From JBLMZW01 sp050259035 (GTDB lineage: Bacteria > Bacillota > Syntrophomonadia > Syntrophomonadales > DTU052): 7,600 nucleotides of DNA. Made by a program: the position numbers and the translations under genes. The stretch covers positions 1-7,600 of the forward strand of contig JBLMZW010000094.1 of the NCBI GenBank assembly GCA_050259035.1, written 5' to 3'. Of the stretch, positions 6,057-7,600 are shown in pieces (the first letter of the stretch is position 1; each line of letters begins with the position of its first letter). The notes under the pieces were generated by a model. The model was not told the DNA's origin. It saw nothing but the letters and a program-made list of their open reading frames with translations, and did no database searches.

Positions 6057-6084
6057 ATTCTGGCGAATAAATTGAATCCAGAAT
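6057..6084 (+). promoter_or_regulatory. Inverted repeat just before the stalk-domain gene
   Basis: ATTCTGG (6057-6063) and CCAGAAT (6078-6084) are exact inverted repeats separated by 14 bases. The repeat lies nine bases before the AGGAGGG binding site (6093-6099). It could be an operator or a hairpin that affects ribosome access. Confidence 0.4.
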
Positions 6085-6105
6085 GATTTAACAGGAGGGA
6101 ACAGG

Positions 6106-6816
6106 ATGAAAAGGAAAACTAAACTAATCATTACTGCAGCCTTAATCCTTGTATTTGTTGCCGGGGTGGGTCTGGGAGCCTATGGCGGGGGGAAGACAGT
6201 GACCGCCAAAATAACCTACGACAATATTAAAATTGTTATTGACGATCAGCTTAAAACCCCCGCCGAACAACCATTTACCATGAATGGGAAGACTTATGTT
6301 CCATTACGTTTCATTGGAGATGCTTTTGGCAAAGAGGTTACCTGGGATCAGGAAACCAAAACAGTATATATTGGCGGCACTATCTATCGGCCGGTCTTCA
6401 TCACAAGATTTTCCCCGGTTAGGTCAGATGGTGATGGTTCTTTAGCCCTTAATCAGCGAACCGATATTTCTGGAATCAGTTTCGACACGAAAGAACCCAA
6501 CACTCCTATTAATGCCTGGGGAGAGGTAACCTATGACTTAAAAGGATTGGCTCAGAAAGTTGAATGCGACTTCGAGGTTAGCACAGCCTTACCCACCGTC
6601 GGGAAATACAAAGCAACATTTTATGACCAGAGTGGAAAAACACTGGCGGAGGTGGGCCCGATCGGACCCAACCAGAATACCAAACTAAGCTTCAGGGCCG
6701 AGGGGATAAATGAAATAACCGTTAAAGTTCAATCCCTGGAGACCCTTACTAATTGTCCTGCCAGGCTAAATATTAAGAATTTTAAAGTTTCTACCAGGGA
6801 ACATAAGGGAGATTAA
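6106..6816 (+). CDS. Membrane-anchored copper-amine-oxidase-N-terminal (stalk) domain protein with beta-rich C-terminus
   Basis: A 236-residue exported protein whose ATG is six bases after AGGAGGG. Residues 1-27 form a basic signal peptide or uncleaved anchor with a Gly-rich end. Residues about 36-90 match the copper amine oxidase N-terminal domain (PF07833 type): VIDDQL, NGKTYVPLRFIGDAFG, then VTWDQETKTVYIG. Despite the name, this domain carries no catalytic site; it is widespread as a repeat in Clostridial envelope proteins. The rest (about 95-228) is beta-rich. Its AWGEVTYDLKG, KYKATFYDQSGKTL and INEITVKV segments recall an NPCBM-like carbohydrate-binding beta sandwich, a tentative match made by eye. 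Cys154 and Cys217 might form a disulfide outside the cell. No enzyme motif is seen. A role in binding wall glycan or a surface protein is inference. It has its own leader with a terminator and an inverted repeat, and no terminator separates it from the next gene. Confidence 0.85.
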   Translation: MKRKTKLIITAALILVFVAGVGLGAYGGGKTVTAKITYDNIKIVIDDQLKTPAEQPFTMNGKTYVPLRFIGDAFGKEVTWDQETKTVYIGGTIYRPVFITRFSPVRSDGDGSLALNQRTDISGISFDTKEPNTPINAWGEVTYDLKGLAQKVECDFEVSTALPTVGKYKATFYDQSGKTLAEVGPIGPNQNTKLSFRAEGINEITVKVQSLETLTNCPARLNIKNFKVSTREHKGD

Positions 6817-6918
6817 CAGTCATTTTATACTTAGTAAAACAAATAGTCGAAAATACATTTAATATCCCTTTCAAGAAAATTAAGGAACATTATTGGAAAT
6901 AAATTCGTCATTAAATAC

Positions 6919-7001
6919 AGGCAGTTTTTGTAAGGTGAATGCCTTAATCCGAAGCCCGGCAAGGAGGTGCTTAGGCAGTTCGTTAGTTGCCCCTTAAGGG
7001 G
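6919..7001 (+). other. Potentially structured 5' leader of the secreted surface-protein gene
   Basis: Several complementary segments crowd this part of the 222-base gap. AAGGT/GCCTT (6932-6945) forms a small GAAT-loop hairpin, AAGCCC pairs with GGTGCTT (6952-6972, one bulge), and CCCCTTAAGGGG (6990-7001) is a perfect 12-base palindrome. AGGCAGTT is directly repeated at 6919 and 6973. An internal AAGGAGG at 6961-6967 has no usable start after it. GGTGCTTA (6966-6973) recurs exactly at the real start (7038-7045). No T-run follows, so it is not a terminator. It may be a stabilising leader of a highly expressed mRNA or an unrecognised regulatory RNA. Confidence 0.35.
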
Positions 7002-7023
7002 GGAGATTACCTGATAAAGAATT

Positions 7024-7032
7024 AAAGGAGGT
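7024..7032 (+). promoter_or_regulatory. Near-perfect ribosome binding site for the secreted surface protein
   Basis: AAAGGAGGT complements the 16S rRNA tail almost perfectly and stands six bases before GTG 7039. It fixes the start and suggests strong translation. Confidence 0.85.
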
Positions 7033-7038
7033 AAAAAG

Positions 7039-7600
7039 GTGCTTAAACATAAGAGATTAATATCAGTTATTGCTGTAATGGCTTTCTTCCTGACCATGCT
7101 GGCACCGGCCGTTGTGGTTCCTACCGCGTCAGCTGCAACCAGCTACAACGTACCGTTGGGTGAAATGTCCATTGCTAAAGGTGGCCAAGATGTTTTCCTT
7201 TCCTACTTAAGAATTACTGAATCAGACAAATCAGCAGGAAGTATGTGGGGCGATACCATAACTGTTAAGCTTCCTTCAGGAGCCAAGTATGCATACATGG
7301 AAGATGTTAAAGATGGTATAGCAGCCTATGGCGCTGATTGGAGCGACGCTTTAACTACGGAATTCATCCAGACCCCTGAACTCAGTGGCACTGATGACAA
7401 CCCGTATCAATTGGGAGATGGCGATGTCACAGTCAATTGGGATCTTTGCACAGCCAACCAGATAGTATTCACAGTTGGCAGTCCGTTGACAACCGCTGAC
7501 GATCTTGCCGGAGCCGGCGGGGTAATTGATATTATCTACGGCTACTATCCTGATTATGCTTCCCTGGGTGGAGACGAAATGTATTTCCCCTGGGACAAGA
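7039..7600 (+). CDS. Secreted acidic protein, probably surface-layer type; N-terminal part only
   Basis: The GTG at 7039 opens a frame that stays open to the window end, giving 187 complete codons. A classical signal peptide is visible: MLKHKR, a hydrophobic core, and ASA near residue 32 as likely cleavage site. The mature part is rich in Asp, Gly, Thr, Ser, Ala and Tyr, with one cysteine (Cys137). It shows beta-strand patterning, for example DTITVKLPSGAKYAYM (72-87), DVTVNWDLCTANQIVFTVG (129-147) and GVIDIIYGYYPDY (161-173). I recognise no enzyme motif. Acidic secreted proteins with such openings in Clostridia often continue into stalk-domain or SLH repeats and form surface layers. That, with the near-perfect binding site and long leader, is why I suggest an S-layer-type protein. 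The decisive C-terminal part is outside the window. No frame break is seen. Confidence 0.82.
   Translation, partial: MLKHKRLISVIAVMAFFLTMLAPAVVVPTASAATSYNVPLGEMSIAKGGQDVFLSYLRITESDKSAGSMWGDTITVKLPSGAKYAYMEDVKDGIAAYGADWSDALTTEFIQTPELSGTDDNPYQLGDGDVTVNWDLCTANQIVFTVGSPLTTADDLAGAGGVIDIIYGYYPDYASLGGDEMYFPWDK

Larger units (their letters stand above)
5817..6105 (+). promoter_or_regulatory. Intergenic leader region before the stalk-domain gene
   Basis: I see no gene in the 351 bases between the amidase and the next CDS. After the amidase terminator come an AT-rich part with repeated TTAATA words (5794, 5830, 5847, 5863) and a 7-bp hairpin (5892-5909, one G-U pair). A strong terminator (5979-6017) and an inverted repeat (6057-6084) follow. 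Two -10-like words, TATACA (5955-5960) and TATACT (6019-6024), lack good -35 boxes. Transcription that begins before 5979 would have to pass the terminator to reach the gene at 6106. I could not match the leader to a riboswitch class by eye. Confidence 0.35.

Noticed and set aside
6990..7001. CCCCTTAAGGGG as a terminator
   Set aside because: A strong palindrome, but no T-run follows; it is kept as part of the structured leader.
6919..7001. Known riboswitch (cobalamin, SAM or cyclic-di-GMP type) before the surface-protein gene
   Set aside because: Words such as GAAGCCCGGC look suggestive, but the conserved core sequences of those classes are not present in order.
6967..7014. Short frame opening at GTG 6967 after AAGGAGG
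   Set aside because: The ribosome site overlaps the GTG, so spacing is impossible, and the 15-codon product shows no features.
6831..7097. 88-codon reverse-strand frame covering the 6817-7038 gap
   Set aside because: Its start lies in the signal-peptide region of the plus-strand gene, and no promoter or family is visible. The strong plus-strand ribosome site explains this DNA better.

Overview
The window looks like chromosomal DNA from a Gram-positive bacterium of the Clostridia. Signs of this are moderate base composition, strong AGGAGG-type ribosome binding sites, GTG and TTG starts, secreted proteins with SH3b (bacterial SH3) modules, and a secreted protein with a copper-amine-oxidase N-terminal (stalk) domain. 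My guess is a Syntrophomonas/Pelotomaculum/Desulfotomaculum-type anaerobe, but no gene here fixes the genus.

Layout. (1) 1-1220, minus strand: a CapK/PaaK-like AMP-forming adenylate ligase, cut off at its C-terminus by the window edge. (2) 1221-1453: a divergent intergenic region with a possible 18-codon leader ORF. (3) 1454-4255, plus strand: a tight three-gene operon of a TagO/WecA-type polyprenyl-phosphate sugar-1-phosphate transferase, a membrane-anchored coiled-coil/SH3b protein, and a LytR-CpsA-Psr (LCP) protein. It ends in a clear intrinsic terminator at 4286-4310. (4) 4311-4521: an intergenic stretch with a perfect 8-bp hairpin and a GC-rich hairpin that can fold two ways. (5) 4522-5754: a secreted N-acetylmuramoyl-L-alanine amidase with two SH3b domains, followed by a hairpin terminator. 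(6) 5817-6105: an AT-rich gap holding a second strong terminator 89 bases before the next gene, so possibly an attenuator leader. (7) 6106-6816: a membrane-anchored stalk-domain protein with a beta-rich C-terminal region. (8) 6817-7038: a leader with several potential hairpins. (9) 7039 to the end: the first 187 residues of an acidic secreted protein with a very strong ribosome binding site, probably a surface-layer-type protein.

How the genes fit together (inference from family knowledge). TagO/WecA enzymes start a wall glycopolymer on undecaprenyl phosphate, LCP enzymes transfer such polymers onto peptidoglycan, and CapK-like ligases are common in polysaccharide loci. SH3b domains bind peptidoglycan and the amidase cuts it. 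The stalk-domain protein and the downstream secreted protein are plausible clients or neighbours of that wall. The window therefore reads as a cell-envelope locus joining secondary wall-polymer synthesis and attachment to surface-protein display. I see no transposon, CRISPR array, tRNA, rRNA or phage gene. I do not see a clearly new enzymatic system. The most novel leads are the leader regions and the pairing of polymer-attachment genes with stalk-domain surface proteins.
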